A DNA stretch of 64,000 nucleotides from an uncultured Alphaproteobacteria bacterium (GTDB lineage Bacteria; Pseudomonadota; Alphaproteobacteria; HIMB59; GCA-002718135): NCBI GenBank assembly GCA_902635455.1, contig CACPNW010000004.1, positions 1 to 64,000 on the forward strand, written 5' to 3'. Position 1 is the stretch's first letter. Each line of letters opens with the position of its first letter. The notes below the pieces were generated by a model that was not told where the DNA came from, made no database searches, and saw only the letters and a list, made by a program, of their open reading frames with translations. A program made the translations under genes and the position numbers. Below, piece after piece: positions 44,611-52,933 of this stretch.

Positions 44611-45701
44611 TAGTTAGTGTTCCTATTTTTTAATTCATTAAGAGGCAAATAAGGGACTACTCCTTGGCCATTTCCAGAATCATCTAGTATAATTTTGTTT
44701 TTACCTTCCAAAACTTCTCTAAGAGTTTCAAGATAAATTCTTCTTTTTGTAACGTCCTCAGCTCCTTTGTAGCTATTATATACATCAACAAAATTTTGTG
44801 CCACACCTTCAGCTTGTTTTACAACTTGCTCTTTATAAGCTCTAGCACTTTCAACCAATTTTGCTGCTTCACCTCTAGCATTAGGAACTATTTTATTAAG
44901 ATATGTATTAGCTTCATTAACTAATCTCTCTTTATCTTGTCTTGCTCTTTGAACTTCATCAAAAGCATCTATTACCTGATCTGGGGGATCTACACTCTGC
45001 AGTTGTATTGATTGAACTAAAATTCCACTTTCATATGAATCTAATATATCTTGCAATTGATTCCTAACAACCTGCTCTACTTCTTGCCTTCCTTCTGTAA
45101 GTAAAAATTGCAAGTCGCGTTGCCCTACAACTTCTCTCATGACACTTTCAGACATATCTTTAACAGTGGTTTCTGGATTTCTTAATTTAAACAAAAAGTT
45201 TCCTGCATCTTTAATTTTATAAAGAACTGTAAACCTAACATCTGCAATATTCTGATCTCCAGTTAGCATTAAGCTTTCTCTATCAACATCTCTTTCAGCA
45301 TTGGATGCTGCAGAATAACCTAAATCACTTGCTGTTCTAAAGCCAATATTTATTTTTCTGATTTCTTCAACCTTAGGTGTAATTGTTTTGCCAATTGGTG
45401 TTGGAAAAAAATAGTGCAAACCAGGGTTGGTTGTACTTCCGTTCCATTTACCAAATAATAATTCAATACCTTGTTCATCTGGTTCAACTCTATAGAAGCC
45501 TGAAGCTAGCCAAACCAAAATAGCTAATAGAATTAATATACTTATATTTCTCGGCCCCCCAACTCTAAACTTTCCAAATCTTTCTTTTGCTTTTTTAAAA
45601 GAGTCTTCAAAATCCATATTATTGGAATTGTTACCACCCCATGGATTATTACCTCCCGGGCCCCATGGATTATTATCGTTATTATTTTTGTTCCAATTCA
45701 T
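44610..45701 (-). CDS. hflK: Protease modulator HflK
   Basis: N-terminal Gly/Asn-rich WGPGGNNPWGG; SGFYRVEPDEQGIELLFGKW...NPGLHYFFPTPI. Confidence 0.95.
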   Translation of the reverse strand: MNWNKNNNDNNPWGPGGNNPWGGNNSNNMDFEDSFKKAKERFGKFRVGGPRNISILILLAILVWLASGFYRVEPDEQGIELLFGKWNGSTTNPGLHYFFPTPIGKTITPKVEEIRKINIGFRTASDLGYSAASNAERDVDRESLMLTGDQNIADVRFTVLYKIKDAGNFLFKLRNPETTVKDMSESVMREVVGQRDLQFLLTEGRQEVEQVVRNQLQDILDSYESGILVQSIQLQSVDPPDQVIDAFDEVQRARQDKERLVNEANTYLNKIVPNARGEAAKLVESARAYKEQVVKQAEGVAQNFVDVYNSYKGAEDVTKRRIYLETLREVLEGKNKIILDDSGNGQGVVPYLPLNELKNRNTN

Positions 45702-45788
45702 AGATAATTTGTTAGTAATTAATCATGCTATTATCATTAATAAACTATTATTCTATCCTATATTTGGGTAAATTTTAAGAATTCAAGT

Positions 45789-46820
45789 ATGTCTGATGAA
45801 ATTTTAAAGTCTATTTACGAAATTACTAAAAAATTTGAAGATCCTTCGACTAAACAAGTTTTTGATGAAAATAACAAAAAAATAAGTGTTTTAGTTGAAA
45901 ATGGTAATGTAAATATTAGCTTAATCATAGAGCCTAACAAAAAAAATGATTATTTTAATGTAATTTCTGGCTTAAAATCGAAAATATCTAATATACCAAA
46001 TATCAATTCAGTAAATATAGCCTTAACTTCAGAAAAACAGCCTAATCAAAGCAGAAAATATACCATAGATTGTGAACATATAATCGCTGTTGCAAGCGGC
46101 AAGGGTGGTGTAGGCAAGTCAACTTTTGCAGTCAATATTGCTACATCTTTAAGTCTTTTAGGTAAAAAAGTCGGTCTTCTTGATGCTGATATTTATGGTC
46201 CCAGTATTCCTAGAATGATGGGCTTATCAGAAAAACCCAAAACTAGTGAAAATAAAAAGTTAATACCCTTAGAAAAACACAATATAAAATGTATGTCTAT
46301 AGGCTTTTTAATAGATCCAGACACACCAACAATTTGGCGAGGCCCAATGGTTATAAAAGCTTTAGAACAAATGTTTAATGGCGTAGAATGGGGTACCTTA
46401 GATTATTTAATTATTGATCTGCCTCCAGGTACGGGAGATGCCCAATTAAGTTTAGCTCAAAACACTAAACTAACAGGGTCTATAATTGTTTCAACACCTC
46501 AGGATGTAGCACTAATTGATGCCAGAAAAGGTATTAACATGTTTAAAAAAGTAAATGTTCCAATACTTGGACTAGTTGAAAATATGAGCTATTTTATTTG
46601 TGATAATTGTGAGCAGAAACATCATATTTTTTTGAGTGGCGGAGCAAAAAAAGAAGCTGAAAATTTTAATATTCGTTTTTTAGGAGAACTGCCTTTAGAT
46701 AAAAATTTATGCATTGATTCTGACAGAGGAAAACCAGTAAATATTGGTAATAAAAATAGCAGCACATCAGAACTTTTCAAAAAAATAGCAATAGATATTA
46801 ATAATATAGTTACTAGCTAA
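45789..46820 (+). CDS. Mrp/ApbC/NBP35-family Fe-S carrier ATPase
   Basis: AVASGKGGVGKSTFAVNIATSL; IIDLPPGTGDAQLSL; FICDNCEQKHHIF. Confidence 0.95.
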   Translation: MSDEILKSIYEITKKFEDPSTKQVFDENNKKISVLVENGNVNISLIIEPNKKNDYFNVISGLKSKISNIPNINSVNIALTSEKQPNQSRKYTIDCEHIIAVASGKGGVGKSTFAVNIATSLSLLGKKVGLLDADIYGPSIPRMMGLSEKPKTSENKKLIPLEKHNIKCMSIGFLIDPDTPTIWRGPMVIKALEQMFNGVEWGTLDYLIIDLPPGTGDAQLSLAQNTKLTGSIIVSTPQDVALIDARKGINMFKKVNVPILGLVENMSYFICDNCEQKHHIFLSGGAKKEAENFNIRFLGELPLDKNLCIDSDRGKPVNIGNKNSSTSELFKKIAIDINNIVTS

Positions 46821-47647
46821 ACATTCATTTCAGCTAATATAGACGGATGAGGATCATAATTAATTAGCTTAAAATCATTTGTTTCATAATCTTTAATTTT
46901 TTTAGTTTTAAATTCTAAATCTGGAATATCCCTAATTGTTCTTGAAAGCTGAATTGCCACTTGTGAAAAATGTTGATGATAAATATGATAATCACCAAGA
47001 GTATGGATAAAAAAACCAACTTGAAGATTACACTCTCTTGCTATTATATGTGTTAGCAAACTATAACTAGCTATATTAAAAGGAACTCCTAAAAACATAT
47101 CGCAAGATCGCTGATAAAGTTGACAGCTAAGTTTATTCTCAGAAACAAAAAATTGAGAAAAAGCATGACATGGTGGAAGAGACATTAAATCAAGTTCAGC
47201 AGGATTCCATGCTGTCAATATATGTCTCCTGCTGTTAGGATTTTTTTTAATTTGTTCAAGCAAAGTTTCGATCTGATCAATTCCATTAAAATTTCTCCAT
47301 TGAACACCATATATTTTTCCTACATCACCATCGAAATTTGCTTTATTTTTCCAATAATCAGCTTTTGCATTTTGGGTCCAAATAGTTTTTTTATCACTTA
47401 AATTTTCTCTTTTATCTGCGTATAATATTTCAGCTAATCTTCTCTCATCATTTGAGCCTTCCAAAAACCAAATTAATTCTGAAACTACTGCTTTCCATGC
47501 TAATTTTTTTGTGGTCACGGCAGGAAAACCATCTTGTAAATTAAACCTCATTTGATACCCAAACGATTTTCTTACCTTGCCTGCTCTGCTATCAACATCT
47601 ATTCCATTTTCATAACAATCCTTGAGTGCTTCTATGTATTGTTTCAT
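46817..47647 (-). CDS. thyA: Thymidylate synthase
   Basis: GYQMRFNLQDGFPAVTTKKL; MSLPPCHAFSQFFV; QRSCDMFLGVPFNIASY. Confidence 0.97.
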   Translation of the reverse strand: MKQYIEALKDCYENGIDVDSRAGKVRKSFGYQMRFNLQDGFPAVTTKKLAWKAVVSELIWFLEGSNDERRLAEILYADKRENLSDKKTIWTQNAKADYWKNKANFDGDVGKIYGVQWRNFNGIDQIETLLEQIKKNPNSRRHILTAWNPAELDLMSLPPCHAFSQFFVSENKLSCQLYQRSCDMFLGVPFNIASYSLLTHIIARECNLQVGFFIHTLGDYHIYHQHFSQVAIQLSRTIRDIPDLEFKTKKIKDYETNDFKLINYDPHPSILAEMNV

Positions 47648-48190
47648 TTAAAAATTTTTCATTTTTTCTTCATAAACTGAATTTTTCATCCAAACCTTAA
47701 AAACACAACTATCATCTGAGGATGGGGCTGATCTGAAAACTGTCATTTTATTAGTTATTACATTTCTATCTAGTTTTTTATCACAGTTATATACTCCTTT
47801 AATATGAGTTATAAGAAATATATCTATAATATTAAATATTTGAAATATTAAGTTTGCTCCACCAATTATGAACACATCCTTATTTTTTAAAATATCCTGA
47901 TTTTCGTATTCTGAATTTATATTCTTTATAATGTTTATTAAATCTCCAGAAATATAACGATCAGCTCCTGGGTATAAATCAGGTGATTTTGAAGTAACTA
48001 AAATATTTATTCTATTTTTTAATGGGGTTGGCATAAATGGATCATCCCAAGTTAACCGTCCCATTACTACAACATTATTATTTGTTGTTTCTTTGAAATG
48101 CTGAAGATCTATAGTATTTTTTGGCCAGGGCATAGTGCCATTTTTACTAAAGCCCCATTCATCGTCTACTGCCATAATTGCTTTAATCAC
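47648..48190 (-). CDS. folA: Dihydrofolate reductase
   Basis: IMAVDDEWGFSKNGTMPWPKNTIDLQHFKETTNNNVVVMGRLTWDD; next to thyA. Confidence 0.93.
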   Translation of the reverse strand: MIKAIMAVDDEWGFSKNGTMPWPKNTIDLQHFKETTNNNVVVMGRLTWDDPFMPTPLKNRINILVTSKSPDLYPGADRYISGDLINIIKNINSEYENQDILKNKDVFIIGGANLIFQIFNIIDIFLITHIKGVYNCDKKLDRNVITNKMTVFRSAPSSDDSCVFKVWMKNSVYEEKMKNF

Positions 48191-48221
48191 AATTTATATT
48201 ATAATAGTAATGTTGTTTTAA

Positions 48222-48470
48222 CAACTATAGCGATAAATGCTTTATGTAATAGGTTAGATGGACCCGGGGGCAGTACCCGGCGCCTCCACCATAAATATTC
48301 AGGGGGGCGAAATAGGTTTGACATCGACTGAAAGGTAAAGACTTTGCTCGGTATTGTACCACCGTTATCGGGCTATTTTAATAAACGCTAACGATAATAG
48401 ATTAGCTATCGCTGCCTAGTTTCTAGGCTAGCGCGGTTTGGGGCACCGGGCAACAGAACGCCCCACTATA
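48222..48470 (+). ncRNA. ssrA: Circularly permuted two-piece tmRNA (alphaproteobacterial type): acceptor piece about 48222-48291, spacer about 48292-48302, coding piece about 48303-48470
   Basis: Acceptor piece ends CCGGG-GGCAGTA-CCCGG-CGCCTCC-ACCA (T-arm stem + acceptor 3' strand + CCA); coding piece starts GGGGGCGAAATAGGTTTGACATCGACTG, whose GGGGGCG pairs with CGCCTCC (one G-U); tag ORF GCT AAC GAT AAT AGA TTA GCT ATC GCT GCC TAG = ANDNRLAIAA* at 48387-48419; terminal hairpin GGGGC...GCCCC. Outer 5' and 3' ends are approximate. Confidence 0.93.
48445..48465 (+). repeat. tmRNA 3'-end core, copy 1 (native): ACCGGGCAACAGAACGCCCCA
   Basis: End of the tmRNA coding piece; reference copy for downstream repeats. 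Confidence 0.85.
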
Positions 48471-48521
48471 ATCTTGATTTTTGATTCAATTCTCTGGTTT
48501 TTTTTAAAATGCTCCAAAAGA

Positions 48522-48540
48522 ACGCGTAATTTACGCGTAA
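48522..48540. repeat. Pair of ACGCGTAA direct repeats, 11-bp periodicity
   Basis: ACGCGTAA at 48522-48529 and 48533-48540. Confidence 0.8.
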
Positions 48541-48557
48541 TTAGAATTAAAAATTAA

Positions 48558-49730
48558 TTATTTATAATCACTAAAGAATGATTTTTGTCTTTCACCTTCT
48601 TCAATTATTTGTTTAATTTTTGCAACGGACATCCAACACTCTAGATAGATAGTAGCTTCCGTAATAAGTTGTCCAAGTTCCTTATTTGATAGCTTCTCGG
48701 TTGACGGATCTTGGAACTTGAATTGATTGGAACTTGCAAATGTTTTAAGTGTCGAAGACTTCACACCAAAGTTAAAGCCTTCCACTCCCTCTTCAATATA
48801 TTTTGCGACAGCAACACCTACAATATTGCCTTTTTGATCAATTATAGGACCACCACTATTACCTGTACTTAGTGAAGCATCAATTTGAAAGTTGGAATAA
48901 TTATCTCCATATCCTGCAAGAGAGGTAACACTACCTTTAAATGTTTTAATAGAGGCACTAATATTTTTCCCTAAAGGATAGCCGGCCACAATAATATCTT
49001 CTAAAATAGATACATCCTCTTTGCTTATAGAAAAAACTTTGTTTGGTTTTATGTTTGCTTTGATAATTGCTAAATCATTTGTCCTATCAATAAACAATAC
49101 ATTGGTATCTAGCTCTCTTCCTTTGTAATGTGTTTTAATTATATCACAAGAGTCTATAACATGGTTATTTGTTACCATATGTCCATTATTTGAAACAATA
49201 AACCCAGTTCCAGATGATGCGGGAACAAGAGTGTTATGATCTTCTTTTTGTGTTTTTACTATTTGGTTTTTTTCAATTTCTTTTTCAAGATTTAATAATG
49301 CTAATTCCAAGTTATTAATATCATTGCATTGGATAGCATGCCATTTGTTATATATTTTATTTGTATCGTTATTTTCATAATTAATATTAGTAAAAATTTT
49401 GTTTTTATAATTGTATATAGCATCCCAAGTATCCTCTCCATCAAGTGTTCTTCCTCGAGAGAAAATAGACTCTTCTGTAATTTTATAAATTTGCATTGTG
49501 TTACTTATATCTTCTGACACTCCATTAGCGTAAATCCATTCTTTCATTAAGATTATATTTTTTTCAATATTTATAGTGAAGGTAGCTTTCTCATTATAAT
49601 CGTAATCATCACTAGTATTTTTTTTATTATCTTCATCAATATACCAGCCACTACACTCAAAATTGAAATTATTAGCATTTGCAATGTTTGGAATTAAAAA
49701 AGCTATAATTAAAATGAAAAAATATTTCAT
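48558..49730 (-). CDS. Secreted trypsin-like (S1C) serine protease with novel N-terminal domain
   Basis: Signal peptide MKYFFILIIAFLIPNIANA; GTGFIVSNNGHMVTNNHVIDSCD (His), NDLAIIKA (Asp), IDASLSTGNSGGPIID (Ser). Confidence 0.88.
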   Translation of the reverse strand: MKYFFILIIAFLIPNIANANNFNFECSGWYIDEDNKKNTSDDYDYNEKATFTINIEKNIILMKEWIYANGVSEDISNTMQIYKITEESIFSRGRTLDGEDTWDAIYNYKNKIFTNINYENNDTNKIYNKWHAIQCNDINNLELALLNLEKEIEKNQIVKTQKEDHNTLVPASSGTGFIVSNNGHMVTNNHVIDSCDIIKTHYKGRELDTNVLFIDRTNDLAIIKANIKPNKVFSISKEDVSILEDIIVAGYPLGKNISASIKTFKGSVTSLAGYGDNYSNFQIDASLSTGNSGGPIIDQKGNIVGVAVAKYIEEGVEGFNFGVKSSTLKTFASSNQFKFQDPSTEKLSNKELGQLITEATIYLECWMSVAKIKQIIEEGERQKSFFSDYK

Positions 49731-49771
49731 ATGTTAACAATACCATGAAATTTAAAAATTGCTCTAATTTC

Positions 49772-49790
49772 ACGCGTAAAATTCGCGTAA
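49772..49790. repeat. Pair of [AT]CGCGTAA direct repeats, 11-bp periodicity
   Basis: ACGCGTAA at 49772-49779 and TCGCGTAA at 49783-49790; a further ACGCGTAA at 49894-49901. Confidence 0.75.
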
Positions 49791-49923
49791 TCTATTTAAA
49801 AAATATTAATTTTTGGTGTTATGTGATATAAACTTTTTTAAGAAAGAATAGGCAATAACATTAGGAAATGCTTAAACTTTTGGGTGTTTGTTCACGCGTA
49901 AATACATGAGAACCATTTCACGC

Positions 49924-49944
49924 ACCGAGCAACAGAACGCCCCA
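49924..49944 (+). repeat. tmRNA 3'-end fragment, copy 2: ACCGAGCAACAGAACGCCCCA
   Basis: 20/21 identity to the tmRNA 3' core at 48445-48465, same strand. Confidence 0.85.
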
Positions 49945-50049
49945 TACTAAATCTCAAAATATCTATGTTAATTATAGGTTTTTTATTTTCTAAATTTGGT
50001 TTGCCAAAATCATGCCGAATAGAAAAATGAAATTTAAAGTATTATATTA

Positions 50050-50418
50050 TTAATTAACTGGAATTACAAAACTAGGAGAATAAGTTCTATGCTTGTCAGT
50101 AATTGCATCTGTTATACCTAAATCAAAGAATAAAACACTTGCGCCTAATTTAGCGCCTTCAATAGAACTAGCAATATTGCCAAATCCTTTTTTGCCGGTA
50201 TCTGTTGTACAATCATATCTTAAGTTATCATCGGATCTTCTTATCGAAAAAGTTCCTGGAACTTTACCACTCCATGAGCCTCTTTTGTTTGACAAATTGC
50301 AAGTTCCAGAACTTGCATCACTAAAAGACAACGAAACTGGAGTATTTGGATCATTAACAATAGTGGCACACGAAGAAAGTACAAATATTGAAACCAAAAC
50401 TAGTGCAATTTTTTTCAT
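50050..50418 (-). CDS. Small putative lipoprotein
   Basis: Lipobox-like LVSIFVLSSCATIV; 122 aa. Confidence 0.7.
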   Translation of the reverse strand: MKKIALVLVSIFVLSSCATIVNDPNTPVSLSFSDASSGTCNLSNKRGSWSGKVPGTFSIRRSDDNLRYDCTTDTGKKGFGNIASSIEGAKLGASVLFFDLGITDAITDKHRTYSPSFVIPVN

Positions 50419-50483
50419 AGGAAAAAACTAAACCCATTTTAAGCTTAAGTCTATAAACATCTAAATAAGCTATAAAAACTGCT

Positions 50484-50900
50484 TTAATTATTAGTTTTTA
50501 ATTTTTCAATATGAGTTAAAATATCAGAAATATTTGTCATTTCACAAAAACCTATAGGTATCATTTCTCTAGTTGTATTCCCGCCCGAGGTCATTGTCCA
50601 TATATCAACTCTCAAAGTTTTGAGATGAACAGAATAAATAAGATCTCTTATTTGATTTTGTATTAAATATATATTTATGAAGGGTAGCTCAGAGTCAGTT
50701 TCGTAATAATATTCTCTAAGATTAGTTACATTATTAATGTCAGTATTTATAACTTTAACTTTTTGAGATGATATAAATTCAAAACCCCATAATAGATCTG
50801 AGCATAAAATATTTTTACCATCTAAATTTTCATCTGCAAAAACGTTAATAATTAAAAAAATAAAAGAAAAAAAAATCAATAAAATTAGTCTTTTCATCAA
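50484..50900 (-). CDS. Hypothetical secreted protein
   Basis: Signal peptide MMKRLILLIFFSFIFLIINVFA; no family recognised. Confidence 0.6.
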   Translation of the reverse strand: MMKRLILLIFFSFIFLIINVFADENLDGKNILCSDLLWGFEFISSQKVKVINTDINNVTNLREYYYETDSELPFINIYLIQNQIRDLIYSVHLKTLRVDIWTMTSGGNTTREMIPIGFCEMTNISDILTHIEKLKTNN

Positions 50901-50906
50901 ATTAAT

Positions 50907-51767
50907 TTATTCTGCTATTGCAATTAATGTATCTGTTTGACCTAATTTTTTTAGATTTTCACAATAAGATGAATTTAATTCATCACTTACAGCTTCTTTA
51001 TAAAAGTTATGACCACCAGGTTTTCTTTTTAAAAACCAGCCTAAGTGATTTGAAAAATTATATCTTTGATAATATTGAATATTTATATTTTTAAAACCTG
51101 ATTTCAAAAGAATGAATTTAAGAGATTTGTATGTATGAAGAATTAAATGCTCACTCCAAAATGTAAAGTTTTTAAATTCTTTTAACTCTTCTTGTAAAAT
51201 TAAAAAATCTTCAGCATGAGGTACTTCAATAATAATTTTCCCTTTATTATTTAATTTTGATTTTAAAACCTTTAAAGTTTTTATTTGGTAAGGAATATGT
51301 TCTAAAACATGAAACATTGTAATTACATCGAATTTTGTCCTATTTTTTTCTAAATTATCAATAACATTTATTTTTTTAATATTTTTTTTAAGGAATTTTA
51401 TACAATTTTTATTTACTTCGAGACCAAACAATTTTTTTGAATTAGTTATATTTTTTAGAAAACCTCCAAACTCACATCCAAAGTCTAAAATTTTTTTTTG
51501 TTTTAAAATATTTTTAAATTGTAGGTATCTTCTTTTATCATCATTTTTACAATTAGAAATATATTTAGTAAGATTTTTTTCATTCATCTTCCTGTCATTT
51601 TCATAATGCTTTGTATCTCTTATGAACTTTTCTAAAAATATAATTTTAGTTTTTAAATCTTTTATTACTTTTATTTTTTTATCTCTAGTTTTGTTACTTA
51701 AAACAACCAAATTTGATTTTGAAATTAATTTCAATTTTATTAATTCATCTATAATTGGATTTTTCAT
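50907..51767 (-). CDS. Class I SAM-dependent methyltransferase
   Basis: KKILDFGCEFGGFLKNI; FDVITMFHVLEHIPYQIKTLKVLKSKLNNKGKIIIEVPH. Confidence 0.88.
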   Translation of the reverse strand: MKNPIIDELIKLKLISKSNLVVLSNKTRDKKIKVIKDLKTKIIFLEKFIRDTKHYENDRKMNEKNLTKYISNCKNDDKRRYLQFKNILKQKKILDFGCEFGGFLKNITNSKKLFGLEVNKNCIKFLKKNIKKINVIDNLEKNRTKFDVITMFHVLEHIPYQIKTLKVLKSKLNNKGKIIIEVPHAEDFLILQEELKEFKNFTFWSEHLILHTYKSLKFILLKSGFKNINIQYYQRYNFSNHLGWFLKRKPGGHNFYKEAVSDELNSSYCENLKKLGQTDTLIAIAE

Positions 51768-51812
51768 AATTATTTAATATCATTAAACTAATAAGATTAA
51801 TAATTAAATATC

Positions 51813-51929
51813 TTAAACACTTGTCTGAAGTTCTACATTACAGATATTGTGTCTAATGATTGCTTCATTTAGTGGAATACTACTTTCTCTTTTTAAGATA
51901 TTAAAAAACCACGATTTAGGAAACTTCAT
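51813..51929 (-). CDS. Possible 38-aa small ORF
   Basis: Hand-translated MKFPKSWFFNILKRESSIPLNEAIIRHNICNVELQTSV*. Confidence 0.25.
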   Translation of the reverse strand: MKFPKSWFFNILKRESSIPLNEAIIRHNICNVELQTSV

Positions 51930-51999
51930 ACGAGTTCAATTAATTTATTAATTAATAATATTTTATTGAATATTTTTAAATTTATATTAATTAATATTC

Positions 52000-52224
52000 A
52001 TGCAAAACCAAGAAATAATTAAAATAATTGAAAATCTAAAAGGTCGAAGAAATTATGTAGAAAAAAAAGCATCTAAATTAGGTTTTACTTCTCTTTATGA
52101 CTATTTTGAAGATAAAATTTTAAAAGAAAAAAAAGTGATTGAAGATAAAAAAAAAGAATGTGAAGAGATCAAAAATGACAATGATCTAAAAAATAAAGAA
52201 AATAAAAGTTGTAGCTGTTGTTAA
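52000..52224 (+). CDS. Small charged protein with C-terminal CSCC motif
   Basis: 74 aa ORF MQNQEIIKIIENLKGRRNYVEKKASKLGFTSLYDYFEDK...KSCSCC*. Confidence 0.6.
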   Translation: MQNQEIIKIIENLKGRRNYVEKKASKLGFTSLYDYFEDKILKEKKVIEDKKKECEEIKNDNDLKNKENKSCSCC

Positions 52225-52241
52225 ATATATTTTGTTGAAAT

Positions 52242-52259
52242 GAACAACAGAACGTCCCT
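52242..52259 (+). repeat. tmRNA 3'-end fragment, copy 3 (degraded): GAACAACAGAACGTCCCT
   Basis: Shares CAACAGAACG-CCC with the tmRNA 3' core; 18 nt after the preceding ORF. Confidence 0.6.
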
Positions 52260-52428
52260 AAATTATAAAATTCTCTAATTTTTCTTATTTATATTATCGT
52301 TTTTTTTACTTTTATTAATTTTTAAAGAAAAAATATGAGGTCTTGAATTATTAAAAGGTTGTTATATTAAAAAAAATTTGATTTTTTTAATGTAATAAAA
52401 CTAATTTTTCTGCTAGTTTGGTTAACGA

Positions 52429-52447
52429 ACCGGGCAGCAGAACGCCA
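52429..52447 (+). repeat. tmRNA 3'-end fragment, copy 4: ACCGGGCAGCAGAACGCCA
   Basis: One internal mismatch to the ACCGGGCAACAGAACGCC core; upstream GCTAGTTTGGTT also resembles the coding-piece GCTAGCGCGGTTT. Confidence 0.75.
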
Positions 52448-52471
52448 AGTTGATATTTATAAAGGAGTATT

Positions 52472-52837
52472 ATGAAAAAATTTGATGATTTAATGAGTGT
52501 TAAAAATGAAATTGAAAATATTTCGGCTGAAGAGGCAAAAGAAAGGTTAAATGATCCAAATGTTCAATTTATTGATGTTAGGGATAAAGAAAGTTTTTCT
52601 AAAGGTACAATTGGAAATGCAATCCATATGGACAGAGGTTTGCTTGAATTCTATTTAGCAGAAGGAAGTCCATTAGAAAGTGATATTTTCAAAAAAAACC
52701 CGAATAAAGAATATGTTGTATTTTGTGGTGTAGGAGGACAAGGCACTTTAGCAACTAAGACAATGCAAGAAATGGGTGTTAAAAATGTTAAAAATATTAC
52801 TGGTGGTATGGCTGAGTGGGAAAAGATAAAAAAATAA
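52472..52837 (+). CDS. Rhodanese-like domain protein
   Basis: VQFIDVRDKESFSKGTIGNAIHMDRG; active-site loop YVVFCGVGGQGTLAT; GGMAEW. Confidence 0.9.
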   Translation: MKKFDDLMSVKNEIENISAEEAKERLNDPNVQFIDVRDKESFSKGTIGNAIHMDRGLLEFYLAEGSPLESDIFKKNPNKEYVVFCGVGGQGTLATKTMQEMGVKNVKNITGGMAEWEKIKK

Positions 52838-52933
52838 TTATCATTAATAAATGATTAATTTAAAATTTAAAGTTGAACAGTCAAGTCAACAGAATACTCA
52901 AAAGATTGCTAAGTAATTTAAAAAAATAAAATA

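Noticed and set aside
48098-48331. 77-aa + strand ORF (MLKIYSIFWPGHSAIF...)
   Set aside because: Antisense to folA at its start and then runs through the tmRNA acceptor piece; explained by the RNA gene.
50093-50431. 112-aa + strand ORF
   Set aside because: Nearly complete antisense overlap with the lipoprotein gene, which has a signal peptide and lipobox.
48466-52471. Search for an integrase, transposase or excisionase between the tmRNA scars
   Set aside because: None of the ORFs shows tyrosine/serine recombinase or DDE motifs; mobility is therefore inferred only from repeats.
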